Shown: positions 53,668 through 64,000, counted from the stretch's first letter. The stretch is 64,000 nt of DNA from Microbacterium sp. AZCO (GCF_039614715.1 NZ_CP154857.1:744001-808000); one strand, 5' to 3'. Numbers and translations: made by a program. Notes: generated by a model from the letters alone, not told the origin.

Positions 53668-55311
53668 GTGTCAGGCGAAACGTGGGGGGTGGGCGACAGC
53701 GCGAAGGCCCGCAAAGCTCGCGGGGCCTTCTTCACGCCCGAACCCATAACGCGGTTCATGGCCGAATGGGCGCTGCGCTCGCCCGGAGACACGGTCCTCG
53801 AGCCGTCGGCCGGTGACGCCGCGTTCCTCGTCGAGGCGATCGCGCGGCTAAAGTCTCTTGGTGTCGGCCGCCCCGTCGTCGACGGGGTCGAGATACACCC
53901 CCATTCCGCCGCCGTCGGTGCCGCGCGTGCTGAAGCCGCTGGGGGAGAAGCGCGGATAACGGTGTCCGACTTCTTCCTGGTACCCCCGTCGCCCGAGTAC
54001 GACGCGGTAATCGGAAACCCGCCGTACGTGCGCTATCAGGACTGGACGGGCCAGGCTCGCGCACGGTCGCGCCGCGCCGCATTCAACGCCGGAGTCGCGC
54101 TTACCGGCCTTGCGAGTTCGTGGGCGTCATTCACCGTTCAGTCGGCGCTATTCCTGCGGGAAGGTGGGAGGCTCGGGCTCGTCCTTCCTGCCGAACTGTT
54201 GAGCGTCAACTACGCCGCGCCCGTCCGCAAGTTCCTCTTCGAGCGCTTCAGCGACGTCGAGCTTGTGCTCTTCGAGAAGCAGGTCTTCGAAGAGGCCGAG
54301 GCCGATACGCTCATTCTCCTAGCGAGCGGCTACGGGCTCGGCCCGACTGACCACGCGGTAATCCGCCAGGTGTTCGACGCGGACCATCTCCGCCAGGACG
54401 TTCCCGGCGTGCGCTGGACACCGGAAGACCCCGCCGGCAAATGGGTCAATTCCGTGTCTGGCTCCGCCGCCGCCGACCTCCTGCGGGGGTCCGTCGGCTC
54501 CGGGACCATGACACCCCTCGCCGAGTGGGGAGACACGACGCTTGGCATGGTCACGGGCAACAACCGGTACTTCGCGATGTCTCCGGCCAGGGCCTCTGAA
54601 CTCGGCCTTTCGCGCAGTGACGTCATCCCTCTCTCGCCCCCGGGGAGCGCGCACCTCCGCGGACTCGCGCTGACTCCGAGCGCCATGACCCGGCTTGGCC
54701 GCGATGGCCGCTCCACCCGCCTCTTCCGACCCGCGGCGAAGCCGTCCCGTGCCGCGGAGGTTTATGTCGCCGCGGGCGAGACGGCCGGTGTCAGCGAGGC
54801 ATACAAGTGCCGAGTGCGCTCGCCGTGGTGGCGGGTGCCGTTGCAGCGCCCGGCGGACCTTTTGCTCACATACATGAACGCGGACGCCGCACGGATCGTT
54901 ACGAACGAAGCCGGCGCGCATCACCTCAACTCCGTGCACGGCGTCTACCTCCGCGATGAGTACCGGACGCTCGGACGCGACCTCCTTCCGGTCGCCTCGC
55001 TCAACTCCGCAACGATGCTGTCCGCCGAACTCGTCGGCCGTTCGTACGGCGGCGGGATCCTGAAAGTCGAGCCCCGCGAGGCTGACCGCTGGCTGATGCC
55101 CTCGCGGGCTCTGATCGAGGCCAACGCGGATGTACTCCGCGCGCTGAAGACGCCCGTCCTGAGACGCCTGCAGACCGGGCGGCTGAGAGACGCCGTCGAA
55201 CTCGTCGACCGGGTGCTGTTCCGTTCCCTTCCGCACGCCGACATGGCGACGATCCGTGCCGCGCATCTCGCGCTGCAATCTCGCCGAACCACGAGAGGGA
55301 AACGTGGCTGA
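53668..55311 (+). CDS. N6-adenine DNA methyltransferase
   Basis: 547 residues from the GTG at 53668. GAFFTPEPITRFMAEW (motif X-like) is at residues 19-34, motif I VLEPSAGDAAFL at 43-54 and the catalytic NPPY at 117-120 (AVIGNPPYVRYQ). The remaining 400 residues include a TaqI/Eco57I-like target-recognition region. The N-terminal frame extension upstream is rejected. It overlaps the next gene by 8 bp. Together with the next three genes it forms a probable restriction or anti-phage cluster, where this protein would mark self DNA. Confidence 0.9.
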   Translation: MSGETWGVGDSAKARKARGAFFTPEPITRFMAEWALRSPGDTVLEPSAGDAAFLVEAIARLKSLGVGRPVVDGVEIHPHSAAVGAARAEAAGGEARITVSDFFLVPPSPEYDAVIGNPPYVRYQDWTGQARARSRRAAFNAGVALTGLASSWASFTVQSALFLREGGRLGLVLPAELLSVNYAAPVRKFLFERFSDVELVLFEKQVFEEAEADTLILLASGYGLGPTDHAVIRQVFDADHLRQDVPGVRWTPEDPAGKWVNSVSGSAAADLLRGSVGSGTMTPLAEWGDTTLGMVTGNNRYFAMSPARASELGLSRSDVIPLSPPGSAHLRGLALTPSAMTRLGRDGRSTRLFRPAAKPSRAAEVYVAAGETAGVSEAYKCRVRSPWWRVPLQRPADLLLTYMNADAARIVTNEAGAHHLNSVHGVYLRDEYRTLGRDLLPVASLNSATMLSAELVGRSYGGGILKVEPREADRWLMPSRALIEANADVLRALKTPVLRRLQTGRLRDAVELVDRVLFRSLPHADMATIRAAHLALQSRRTTRGKRG

Positions 55312-56359
55312 CGATTTCGAGCTGGAACTCGAACTGGACTACGAGCAGGAGCTGGACGAGGCGGGGCTGGAGGTCGGCGCGGAGGAACAGGCGAAAGCCA
55401 AGAAGGCAAAGGAAGCCACCTTTACGTCGATCGCCTGGCCGCTATTCGACGAGGTCATCGCGGAGGCGAAGGCCGCAGCTGGCGGCTATTCGAACCCGTG
55501 GCAGCTCGTCGACGGCGTCCCGACCTTCGTCATCGACGAGTCGGTCCTCACCAAGCTTCTCTCCGTCCCCCTCGCGATCAAGGGCGTCCCGACGCGTTCG
55601 GGAGTGCTGGCTGATGCGCTCGACGTCTGGACCGCGTACGAGCTGAGGCGCGCAGGTTTCGAACCGAACGCTGTATGGCCGCGCGAGAGCAATCCGCGCG
55701 TGCTCCCCGTCCCCGTGGGAAACCTTCTCGAGAGCAAGGACATCCTGAAAGCCACAAAGGACGCGCTCAGGGAGAGGATCGACGGGCGGTCGAGCGTGCA
55801 GGGCGTCGCGGGCTCCGAGGCCCGGATCCTCGGCAAGCTCTACGAGAAGCAGGTCGACGCCGGGATGAGCCGTTGGGAGACCGGGCCGGAGATCCTCATC
55901 TCCACGAAGCGCATGGACGGGTCGTACGGGAAGAACCTGGCGAACCGCGCCGAGGAAAGCTACGGCGACGCGAAGAACCTGCGGCTGCGCTATCCGCTCG
56001 CGGCGTTCGGATTCATCTTCGCGCTGCGCTCCGACGTGCTGACGGTGACGCCGTCGGGGGCGAGAGGGGTCGTCGACCGGCTGACCAAGCTCGAGCGGGA
56101 GCACGACGCCTACGACGCCACCTGCATGATCCTGATGGAGTACGACAAACCCAGGTCATTCCCCGAGAAGCCGACGATCGGCGATCTCGCTTCGATCTCG
56201 CTCTCGCTCCGGTGGGACGCGATGCCCCGGCACATCGATCCGAACAGCTTCTTCACGAAGATGGTGAGGCGGGTGCTCGAGGTGACGCCGGAGAGTTACC
56301 ACCCGGAGGCGCGTGAGCGTCTCAAGACGGTGGAGCCGGACGAGCTTCCTACTGCTTAA
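55304..56359 (+). CDS. Putative restriction-nuclease-like protein of the methyltransferase operon
   Basis: 351 residues from the GTG at 55304. The N-terminus is very acidic (FELELELDYEQELDEAGLEV), then a Lys/Ala-rich stretch. The core has EARILGKLYEKQVDAGMSRW and GPEILISTKRMDGSYGKNLA (E196, K202), then SYGDAKNLRLRYPLAAFGFI. The E-x-L-x-S-T-K strand is reminiscent of PD-(D/E)XK restriction enzymes but the acidic pair is not certain. No named family recognised. Position directly after the methyltransferase favours an endonuclease or specificity role. Confidence 0.65.
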   Translation: MADDFELELELDYEQELDEAGLEVGAEEQAKAKKAKEATFTSIAWPLFDEVIAEAKAAAGGYSNPWQLVDGVPTFVIDESVLTKLLSVPLAIKGVPTRSGVLADALDVWTAYELRRAGFEPNAVWPRESNPRVLPVPVGNLLESKDILKATKDALRERIDGRSSVQGVAGSEARILGKLYEKQVDAGMSRWETGPEILISTKRMDGSYGKNLANRAEESYGDAKNLRLRYPLAAFGFIFALRSDVLTVTPSGARGVVDRLTKLEREHDAYDATCMILMEYDKPRSFPEKPTIGDLASISLSLRWDAMPRHIDPNSFFTKMVRRVLEVTPESYHPEARERLKTVEPDELPTA

Positions 56360-56398
56360 TTCCGATCGAACCGTTGACGCCGGGGGAGCCGATACACG

Positions 56399-58978
56399 AT
56401 GCCTTTCGTCCGAACGACTGCTGACGGGAGTGTCCCCGCGACGCCGGCGGATCTCTATCGCGATGACTTGAACCCTGGCCCGGGCGCTGTGCCGGGCCTC
56501 TGGGCTCACCAGTCGGAGATGCTCAAGACGTTTGCCAAGCATGACGGCAAGCCGGACGTCGCCCTGGAGTTGCCCACGGGAACCGGGAAGACGCTCACCG
56601 GACTGCTCATCGCGGAGTGGACGCGGCGCAAGCGTCGGGCCAGAGTCATCTATGCGGTTCCGACGAAGCAGCTCGCGCGCCAGGTCGTGGCGGCCGCGGG
56701 ACCGGAGGACATCCGCACGGCTCTCTTGATCGGGCGGAGCCGCGATTGGCCAAGCGGCGCGCAAGCCGCGTACGAGTCGGCAACCGCCATCGCGGTCACC
56801 ACGTACAGCAGCATCTTCAACACGAATCCCCGGCTGGCGGACGCCGACCTGATCCTGTTCGACGACGCACATGCGGGCGAACAATACGTCGGTGAGGCGT
56901 ACGGCGTCAGCATCAACAGGTGGGCGAAATCAGGCGAGTACCACGCGGTGCTCAACGCCGTCGCGCCTGCGCTCGACGGCGTTTTCCTCGAGCGCCTGCG
57001 CGCTGGCGACCCCGACCCCAACATCGGTGCCGACGTGCGGATGGTCGTGCCGCTCCGGCAGCCTGGAATGGTCGCGAGCCTCGCGGAAGCGCTCGGTACG
57101 TGCACTGAATCTCAGAGCTACCAGTTCGCGATGATCCGGGCCGGCCTCAGCTCGTGCCTGGTGTACGTCGCGTACTCGGGCATCCTGGTGCGCCCATACA
57201 TTCCCCCGACGCATCAGAACGCGTTGTTCTCCGGGGCGAGGCAGCGCGTCTACCTGTCCGCGACGCTCGGCGAGGGTGGGGAGCTTGAGCGGGCGTTCGG
57301 ACGCAGTGGCATCCATCGCCTCGCGCAACCGACGACCCCGCCCCGGTACGGGCGGCGCTTCTTCGTGTTCCCGGAGTTCGTCGAGGAGTCCGATCCCGCG
57401 GACCTGGGGCGCGACATCGCGAACGAGGCAGGTAAGGCGCTCGTCCTCGCGCCCAAGAAGGACGTCGCTATGGAAGACGCCGCTGCGCTGGCCCAGCCGG
57501 GGTGGCCTGTCATGGGCGTGGATGACGTCGCGGACGGGATGGGGCCGTTTGCGGCACTCAAGAATGGCGTGTGCGGGCTGGCCGCGCGGTACGACGGGCT
57601 CGACCTCCCCGGCGACACCTGCCGGCTGGTGGCCTTGGACGGCGTCCCGAACCAGGACAACCTCCAGGAGCGCTTCCTTCAGAATCGGGCCCGCGCGAGC
57701 GTCGCGCTCGCGGCGCGCGTGCGAACGCGCGTGATTCAAGGCGCGGGTCGCTGCACGCGCGGCCCGCGGGACACAGCGATCGTGTTGGTGCTGGGAGGCG
57801 AGCTCTCCCGCTATCTCACCCGCCCTGAAGTCACGCAGGCACTCGATCCGGAACTGCAGGCGGAGCTGCGGTTCGGACGTGAGAACTCGCAGGCGTTCGG
57901 CGTCGGGGACGTCATGGAGAACGTCCGTGCCTTCCTCGAGCAGGAAACCGACGACACCTGGCGGGCGGGCGCCGAACCGGTTCTGAGCGACTACCGGAAG
58001 GAAATGGCTCAGCAGATGCCGGACGGCACCGCGGCGCTCGCGGAGTGCAGTTCGCACGAGATCCAGGCATGGGCTGCAGCGACCGCGGAGGGATGGGCCG
58101 ATGCCGCGGTGCATGCGCACGAGGCCGCGCGTCTCGTGGGAGCCGGCGGCCGAGCAACCGCGGGCTACCGGGCGTTCTGGCTGTACCTCGAAGCCGTCTG
58201 GTCGGACCAGGCCGCAGACCAGGCGGGAGATCAGGCCGGACGCGCGGCCGCGCTCGCGCTTGTCCGCCAGGCAGAGCAGGTGCTCGGGTTGGGTTCGTGG
58301 GTACGGCAGATGGCGCCGTTCCCTGCGGCGGAGCACTCTCCCCTCGCGGCGGTAGACGCATTGGCGGTGGCCGAGATCGCCGGTCGCCTCGCGAGCGGCG
58401 TGAACCAGGCGGCCATCCTCCGCCGGATCGGCGCGATTCATGCGGGCCTCGCCGAAAGAGAGCCCGGCAAGTACGAACCGGCCCTCACCGACCTGGGGAA
58501 GATGCTCGGCGCGGCCGCGTTCAAGCCGCAACCGCGAGGACGCTGTGACTCGGTCTGGCCGTGGGGAAACGAATTGTGGCTTGCAGTCGAGGCGAAGAGT
58601 GATCATGAGCCGACGGGCGTCGTGCCGCACAAGGACATTCGCCAGGCGAACGACCAGCTCCGTCTCCTTGCCGCGGACGTCGGCCTCGACGCGGCCCCCG
58701 TCGGGAGCGCGACGATAGTCGTCTCGCCCAAGCCCGGGATCCACGGGGACGGCATCGCCGGAGCAGAGAGCCACGTGCACTTCGCCGCGCCGCCGGGCAT
58801 TGCGGAGATCGCGCACGATGTCGACTCTGCCTGGGCCGAGCTGCTCGCGAAGTCTTCAGGTCGCACTGAACCGCAGCTTAGGGAGCTGGTCGCGAACACA
58901 CTCAACAGCCACGGAATCCTTCCCTCCCAGGTGCACGAGAGGCTGACGCGGGATCCGGTCAACGCCAGGGCTGAGTAG
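56399..58978 (+). CDS. Superfamily 2 DDAH-box helicase with C-terminal PD-(D/E)XK-like domain
   Basis: 859 residues. Helicase motifs: LWAHQSEMLKTF (Q motif, about 34-45), LELPTGTGKTLTGLL (Walker A, 58-65), LILFDDAHAGEQ (motif II DDAH, 155-158), VYLSATLGEGGELERAFG (motif III, near 282) and RVIQGAGRCTRGPRD (motif VI, near 440), most like XPD/DinG-type enzymes but without visible Fe-S cysteines. Near the C-terminus D717 is followed by LAVEAKS (E731-x-K733), a nuclease signature. Translocation along DNA with cleavage is inferred. It lies 39 bp after gene 2. Confidence 0.82.
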   Translation: MPFVRTTADGSVPATPADLYRDDLNPGPGAVPGLWAHQSEMLKTFAKHDGKPDVALELPTGTGKTLTGLLIAEWTRRKRRARVIYAVPTKQLARQVVAAAGPEDIRTALLIGRSRDWPSGAQAAYESATAIAVTTYSSIFNTNPRLADADLILFDDAHAGEQYVGEAYGVSINRWAKSGEYHAVLNAVAPALDGVFLERLRAGDPDPNIGADVRMVVPLRQPGMVASLAEALGTCTESQSYQFAMIRAGLSSCLVYVAYSGILVRPYIPPTHQNALFSGARQRVYLSATLGEGGELERAFGRSGIHRLAQPTTPPRYGRRFFVFPEFVEESDPADLGRDIANEAGKALVLAPKKDVAMEDAAALAQPGWPVMGVDDVADGMGPFAALKNGVCGLAARYDGLDLPGDTCRLVALDGVPNQDNLQERFLQNRARASVALAARVRTRVIQGAGRCTRGPRDTAIVLVLGGELSRYLTRPEVTQALDPELQAELRFGRENSQAFGVGDVMENVRAFLEQETDDTWRAGAEPVLSDYRKEMAQQMPDGTAALAECSSHEIQAWAAATAEGWADAAVHAHEAARLVGAGGRATAGYRAFWLYLEAVWSDQAADQAGDQAGRAAALALVRQAEQVLGLGSWVRQMAPFPAAEHSPLAAVDALAVAEIAGRLASGVNQAAILRRIGAIHAGLAEREPGKYEPALTDLGKMLGAAAFKPQPRGRCDSVWPWGNELWLAVEAKSDHEPTGVVPHKDIRQANDQLRLLAADVGLDAAPVGSATIVVSPKPGIHGDGIAGAESHVHFAAPPGIAEIAHDVDSAWAELLAKSSGRTEPQLRELVANTLNSHGILPSQVHERLTRDPVNARAE

Positions 58979-58991
58979 AACCCGCTCATGC

Positions 58992-59019
58992 TTGACGGGG
59001 CGGGCCTCGCTGTCATAAT
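58992..59019 (+). promoter_or_regulatory. Promoter of the terminal nuclease gene
   Basis: TTGACG (58992-58997) and CATAAT (59014-59019) are separated by 16 bp, the best sigma-70-like match in this region. AGGGGGA (59031-59037) precedes the ATG at 59046. The gene can thus be expressed independently of the upstream three. Confidence 0.65.
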
Positions 59020-59045
59020 CAGGGGCACACAGGGGGACCACACGC

Positions 59046-60506
59046 ATGCGCTTCTCAGAGGCCTTCGATATTGAGCGGACGGACGAGGACGACTGGTTCG
59101 ATCCTCACCTGACCGTCGACACCAAACTTTTCATCGATCCCTTGCTCCTGCTGGAGCTTGACGGCGAGTGGGGCGGCGCGCATGACGAGCTGATCGCGCA
59201 CTTCGTCCATTGCTACGGCCTCGTCGCGAAGGCGACAGGGCCGAAGTCGCTGTCCGCAATCGCCGCCCGTCGCCTCCTGACGTTCCCCGAACCGAGCGAG
59301 ATCGGGCTCGGCTACACGGCGCAGGGGACTTCCGGTGCCGGGGCGGGCGCGCAATTCGCGAACAGGATGGCTGACGGCATCGCCGTGGCAATCCGCGCCG
59401 GGCTGGAGAATCCGGAGCACATCGAGGAGATCGGCATCCTCAACGAGGGCATCGGCGCAGACCGCATTTCCGACGCGGTCGCGAACGTCTTGAAGTCGCG
59501 CCTGATCCGCTACACGCAGGAGGTGGCCGCGAGGCACCGCGTTCCGCTCGAAGAGCAGAAGATCAGACACGCGCGCGTTAATCTCGACGCCGGACGCTGG
59601 GTGGACGAGGCTGTCGCGCTACCGAAGAATCCGACCACCGGCAAGCCGATCATCCTGGTGCCGCAGTCGCTGCTCAACGAGCTCCCGATCCTGAACGCGG
59701 ACGACTGGTTCGACTCGAACCTCAACGAGGACGTGCGGCTGCAGATGAACCTGACAGTCGGCGCCGCGGTCAGGAAAACCGACATCGTTCGCTGGGCGCG
59801 GTCCCACCCGGATCGCGTCCGCACGTGGGCGCGAGAGCAGACGTCCAGGGAAGACCTCGCCGGGTACGACTTCGAGTCCGATCCGATCGGCGTCGTTCAG
59901 TGGGACCGCGAGCCGGCCCGATGGGCCGCCGAGCATCCGATCGAGCTTCCTCAAGTGGTGACGGTCGCTGACGTTGTGACTCTGGTCGGTAAGACCATTG
60001 ACCAGTTCCGGCACTTCATCGAGGAGCAGCGGGGCTGGAAACTGCTTCACAACGACGACGGCTCGTACAAGCCGGAGGAGGCCGCTCAACTTGCCTACCT
60101 CGGCATGGCTCAGCCGTACCTCAGATTGTTCGGCGTCGAGCTGGACCGCGAGGTAGAACTGGGCCGGGGACCGGTCGACTTCAAGGCATCGTCGGGCGCA
60201 TCTGCCCGCCTGCTCGTCGAGATGAAGAAGGAACACAACGGAAAGTTCTGGAACGGTATCGAAGCCCAGCTCCCGAGTTACCTCCGTTCCGACCATTCGA
60301 AGCACGGCTGGTTCGTGGCGCTTCGGTTCCGCAGCAACAGGCCCTCGGACATCCGTCTGAGAACGCTGCCGTCCGTGGTCAGTCGCGTCGCTCGCGAGAC
60401 CGGCACCAACCTTCGTCTCACGGTAATCGACGCGCGCCCGAAGGAATCTGCCTCCAACATCGACCCGGCTGAACGTTCGGGGATGATCGAGGGACTCGAG
60501 CCCTGA
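59046..60506 (+). CDS. PD-(D/E)XK nuclease-like protein of the defence cluster
   Basis: 486 residues. The N-terminal 330 residues match no family I recognise (FDIERTDEDDWFDPHLTVDT, then FIDPLLLLELDGEWGGAHDE). The C-terminal part has GRGPVDFKASSGASARLLVE with D378, E392-x-K394 (VEMKK) and then FWNGIEAQLPSYLRSDHSKH, a good PD-(D/E)XK core with a trailing Q/Y helix. The D-to-E spacing of 14 residues equals that in the helicase protein's C-terminus. Cleavage of unmodified or invading DNA is inferred. Own promoter at 58992. Confidence 0.78.
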   Translation: MRFSEAFDIERTDEDDWFDPHLTVDTKLFIDPLLLLELDGEWGGAHDELIAHFVHCYGLVAKATGPKSLSAIAARRLLTFPEPSEIGLGYTAQGTSGAGAGAQFANRMADGIAVAIRAGLENPEHIEEIGILNEGIGADRISDAVANVLKSRLIRYTQEVAARHRVPLEEQKIRHARVNLDAGRWVDEAVALPKNPTTGKPIILVPQSLLNELPILNADDWFDSNLNEDVRLQMNLTVGAAVRKTDIVRWARSHPDRVRTWAREQTSREDLAGYDFESDPIGVVQWDREPARWAAEHPIELPQVVTVADVVTLVGKTIDQFRHFIEEQRGWKLLHNDDGSYKPEEAAQLAYLGMAQPYLRLFGVELDREVELGRGPVDFKASSGASARLLVEMKKEHNGKFWNGIEAQLPSYLRSDHSKHGWFVALRFRSNRPSDIRLRTLPSVVSRVARETGTNLRLTVIDARPKESASNIDPAERSGMIEGLEP

Positions 60507-60673
60507 ACGACGACCTGGCCCGTGGCACTGCCGTGGCGGTCATACCCCCGCTCTTCCTCGCCTCTATGGGGCCGAGCACGCCTTCTACGAACGATGACGT
60601 CCCCTCCACCGTGCATCGCCCGCAAGCGGATCCTCGTTGAGTCCCCGCCTTGGCGATTGTTCAGCAGGGAATG

Positions 60674-60696
60674 TATAGTCAGTGTGTGCTGACTAT
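60674..60696 (+). promoter_or_regulatory. Operator and -10 box of the cadmium operon
   Basis: ATAGTCAG-TGTGTG-CTGACTAT is a perfect 8-bp inverted repeat (60675-60696) that covers the TATAGT -10 box (60674-60679) and the GTG start codon. TTGGCG at 60650-60655 is a possible -35 with 18-bp spacing. The layout fits repression by the gene's own product and a leaderless message. Confidence 0.72.
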
Positions 60697-61021
60697 TGCT
60701 TCGCGTCTGGATGTGATGAACCGGCTCGGTCGGGCGATGGCTGATCCCACGCGCTCGCGGATCCTGTTGACGTTGCTGGACGGTCCGAGTTATCCCGCGG
60801 AGTTGGCGCGGGATCTCGACCTGACGCGGACGAACGTGTCCAACCACCTGACGTGTCTTCGCGGGTGTGGGCTGATCGTCGCGACCCCTGAGGGGCGCCG
60901 CACGCGCTATGAGATCGCCGACCCGCACCTGACGCGGGGGATGCAGCAGCTGCTTGAATCGGTCGTCGCCGTGGATGAGGGCGTGCCCTGCATGGACGAG
61001 AAGTGCGAGTGCTGCGAGTGA
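60686..61021 (+). CDS. cmtR: CmtR-type cadmium/lead-sensing ArsR-family repressor
   Basis: 111 residues from the GTG at 60686; an upstream ATG at 60671 lies before the predicted transcription start. With this start the Cys residues in HLTCLRGCG fall at 57 and 61 and the one in GVPCMDEK at 102, the same numbers as the metal ligands of Mycobacterium tuberculosis CmtR. The winged helix is DLDLTRTNVSNHLTCLRGCG. The tail ends KCECCE, three additional cysteines. It precedes the P1B-ATPase and overlaps the next gene by 4 bp. Confidence 0.9.
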   Translation: MLTIASRLDVMNRLGRAMADPTRSRILLTLLDGPSYPAELARDLDLTRTNVSNHLTCLRGCGLIVATPEGRRTRYEIADPHLTRGMQQLLESVVAVDEGVPCMDEKCECCE

Positions 61022-61351
61022 GCACCGACCGCGCTCTGCTCCCACTCGCCTGCACGCTCACCGACGGTGCGGGTGCGGAGCAGCTGGCCGCGTGGCGGCG
61101 CTTCAACGACGATTACCTGACCAGCATCGACCGCGACCGGGGCCGACTGATCGCGCACTACGAGAACGTCGGCGGCGCGGTCGGTCGACTGTCGGATCTC
61201 GTGCGGACAGAACAGTCGTGCTGCGCCTTCGCGACCTGGTCGATCCATGCCGATCACTCCGAGCTGAGCCTGACCGTCACCGGCAGCGATGATGCACTCG
61301 CGACGCTGACTTTCCTCGAACAGCGCTCGAGCGTTTCTGGGACGGTGAGTG

Positions 61352-61359
<8 letters not shown>
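61018..61359 (+). CDS. Small cysteine-containing protein of the cadmium operon
   Basis: 113 residues from the GTG at 61018. Contains Cys12 and a vicinal pair Cys68-Cys69 (VRTEQSCCAFATWS). Otherwise a compact alpha/beta sequence without membrane segments. Placed between the CmtR-like repressor and the ATPase with overlaps on both sides (4 and 8 bp). Possibly a cytosolic metal-binding or delivery protein; no family recognised. Confidence 0.7.
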
Positions 61360-63454
<2,095 letters not shown>

Positions 63455-63530
63455 ACGACAAGCTGCACCGCACCGCGGCATCCCGCCCCGACCCGATGAC
63501 CCGCCCCGACTACGACCTGGAGCCTTCCTC

Positions 63531-64000
63531 GTGACGACCCCCGTCAAAGCCACCCTCATCTCGCTCGCCCTCATCATCGTGCTGGTGATCGCCGCCATCA
63601 TCGTGACGATCCTCAACCGCCCCGCCACACCCGTCCCGGATGGGTCGGCGGGGGCTGCGCCGGTCACGCGCGCGAACTCGCACGTCGTCGACAACGCGGG
63701 GGAGGATGCGCCCACCCTGGTGGAGTTCCTCGACTTCGAGTGCGAGGCGTGCGGCTCGCTCTACCCGACTGTCGAGCAGATCCGCGCCGACTACGAGGGC
63801 AAGATCAACTACGTCATCCGCTACTTCCCGCTTCCCGGTCACTTCAACTCCATGAACGCCGCCATCGCCGCAGAAGCAGCAGCTCAGCAAGGCGAGTTCG
63901 AGGGCATGTACCACCGACTGTTCGAGACCCAGACGCAGTGGGGCGAGCAGCAGGTCTCACACGCGGATCTTTTCCGCACGTTCGCCGAAGACCTCGGCCT
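63531..64000 (+). CDS. DsbA-like thioredoxin-fold membrane protein, 3' end cut by window
   Basis: The visible 156 residues start at the GTG at 63531. An N-terminal membrane anchor (ATLISLALIIVLVIAAIIVT) leads to an extracytoplasmic thioredoxin fold with LVEFLDFECEACGSLYPTVE: the active site is C71-EA-C74, as in BdbD/DsbA family oxidoreductases. YVIRYFPLPGHFNSMNAAIA is also typical. It is 76 bp after the ATPase on the same strand, probably the same operon. Role in folding or metal-stress redox repair is inferred. The C-terminus lies beyond the window. Confidence 0.85.
   Translation, partial: MTTPVKATLISLALIIVLVIAAIIVTILNRPATPVPDGSAGAAPVTRANSHVVDNAGEDAPTLVEFLDFECEACGSLYPTVEQIRADYEGKINYVIRYFPLPGHFNSMNAAIAAEAAAQQGEFEGMYHRLFETQTQWGEQQVSHADLFRTFAEDLG

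Overview
The window looks like a high-GC actinobacterial chromosome, most likely Microbacteriaceae (Microbacterium-like). The first 15.3 kb has the gene order nadK-recN-pyrG-nudix-xerD-parA-scpA-scpB-rluB-tyrA-cmk-der, with many GTG starts, 1-8 bp stop/start overlaps and TANNNT -10 boxes close to starts. This assignment comes from protein resemblance and gene order, not from a database search.

Layout. (1) 1-15.3 kb: ordinary chromosome. It covers NAD+ phosphorylation, DNA repair, CTP synthesis, chromosome segregation (XerD, ParA, ScpA/ScpB), ribosome biogenesis (RluB, Der), tyrosine synthesis, a Nudix-NYN fusion, an S4 protein, a YhhN-type membrane protein and a GNAT. It ends at tRNA-Pro(GGG) with a strong terminator hairpin. 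(2) 15.5-20.7 kb: left end of an integrated element, with a small MerR/AlpA-type excisionase candidate, a tyrosine integrase, small unknown genes and a GHKL-ATPase/PD-(D/E)XK protein that is a defence candidate. (3) 20.9-36.7 kb: one long leftward transfer operon. It encodes ArdC-like antirestriction, prim-pol, a DUF2637 protein, ParB-like, an M23/lysozyme-like cell-wall hydrolase, two pilin-sized membrane proteins, a TrbL-like protein, SCO6880-like, a VirB4-like ATPase, a VirD4/TraG coupling protein, SSB and DUF4913. (4) 36.8-40.2 kb: divergent regulatory operon of XRE repressor, ImmA/IrrE protease, multi-TM protein and alpha/beta hydrolase. (5) 40.5-49.0 kb: arsenic island with two ArsR systems (one fused to an arsenate reductase), more reductases, an orphan PstS, flavoproteins, an ArsN-like acetyltransferase, an aquaporin and an MFS exporter. 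(6) 49.1-53.1 kb: candidate oriT hairpin, a MobF relaxase/helicase and a small membrane protein. (7) 53.7-60.5 kb: a four-gene methyltransferase / putative nuclease / DDAH helicase-nuclease / nuclease cluster, the best candidate for an undescribed restriction or anti-phage system. (8) 60.7-64 kb: cadmium/lead module of CmtR-like repressor, small Cys protein, P1B-ATPase with three CC(G/A)P motifs and a DsbA-like protein cut by the window edge.

Reading: regions 2-8 are most simply an integrative and conjugative element inserted at tRNA-Pro. The integrase/excisionase would move it, the ImmR/ImmA pair would control the transfer operon across a shared 190-bp intergenic region, and relaxase plus type IV secretion genes would transfer it. 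The cargo protects the host against arsenic, cadmium or lead, and probably foreign DNA. No exact copy of the tRNA 3' end was found downstream, so the right end is probably beyond the window, or the later modules are separate insertions.
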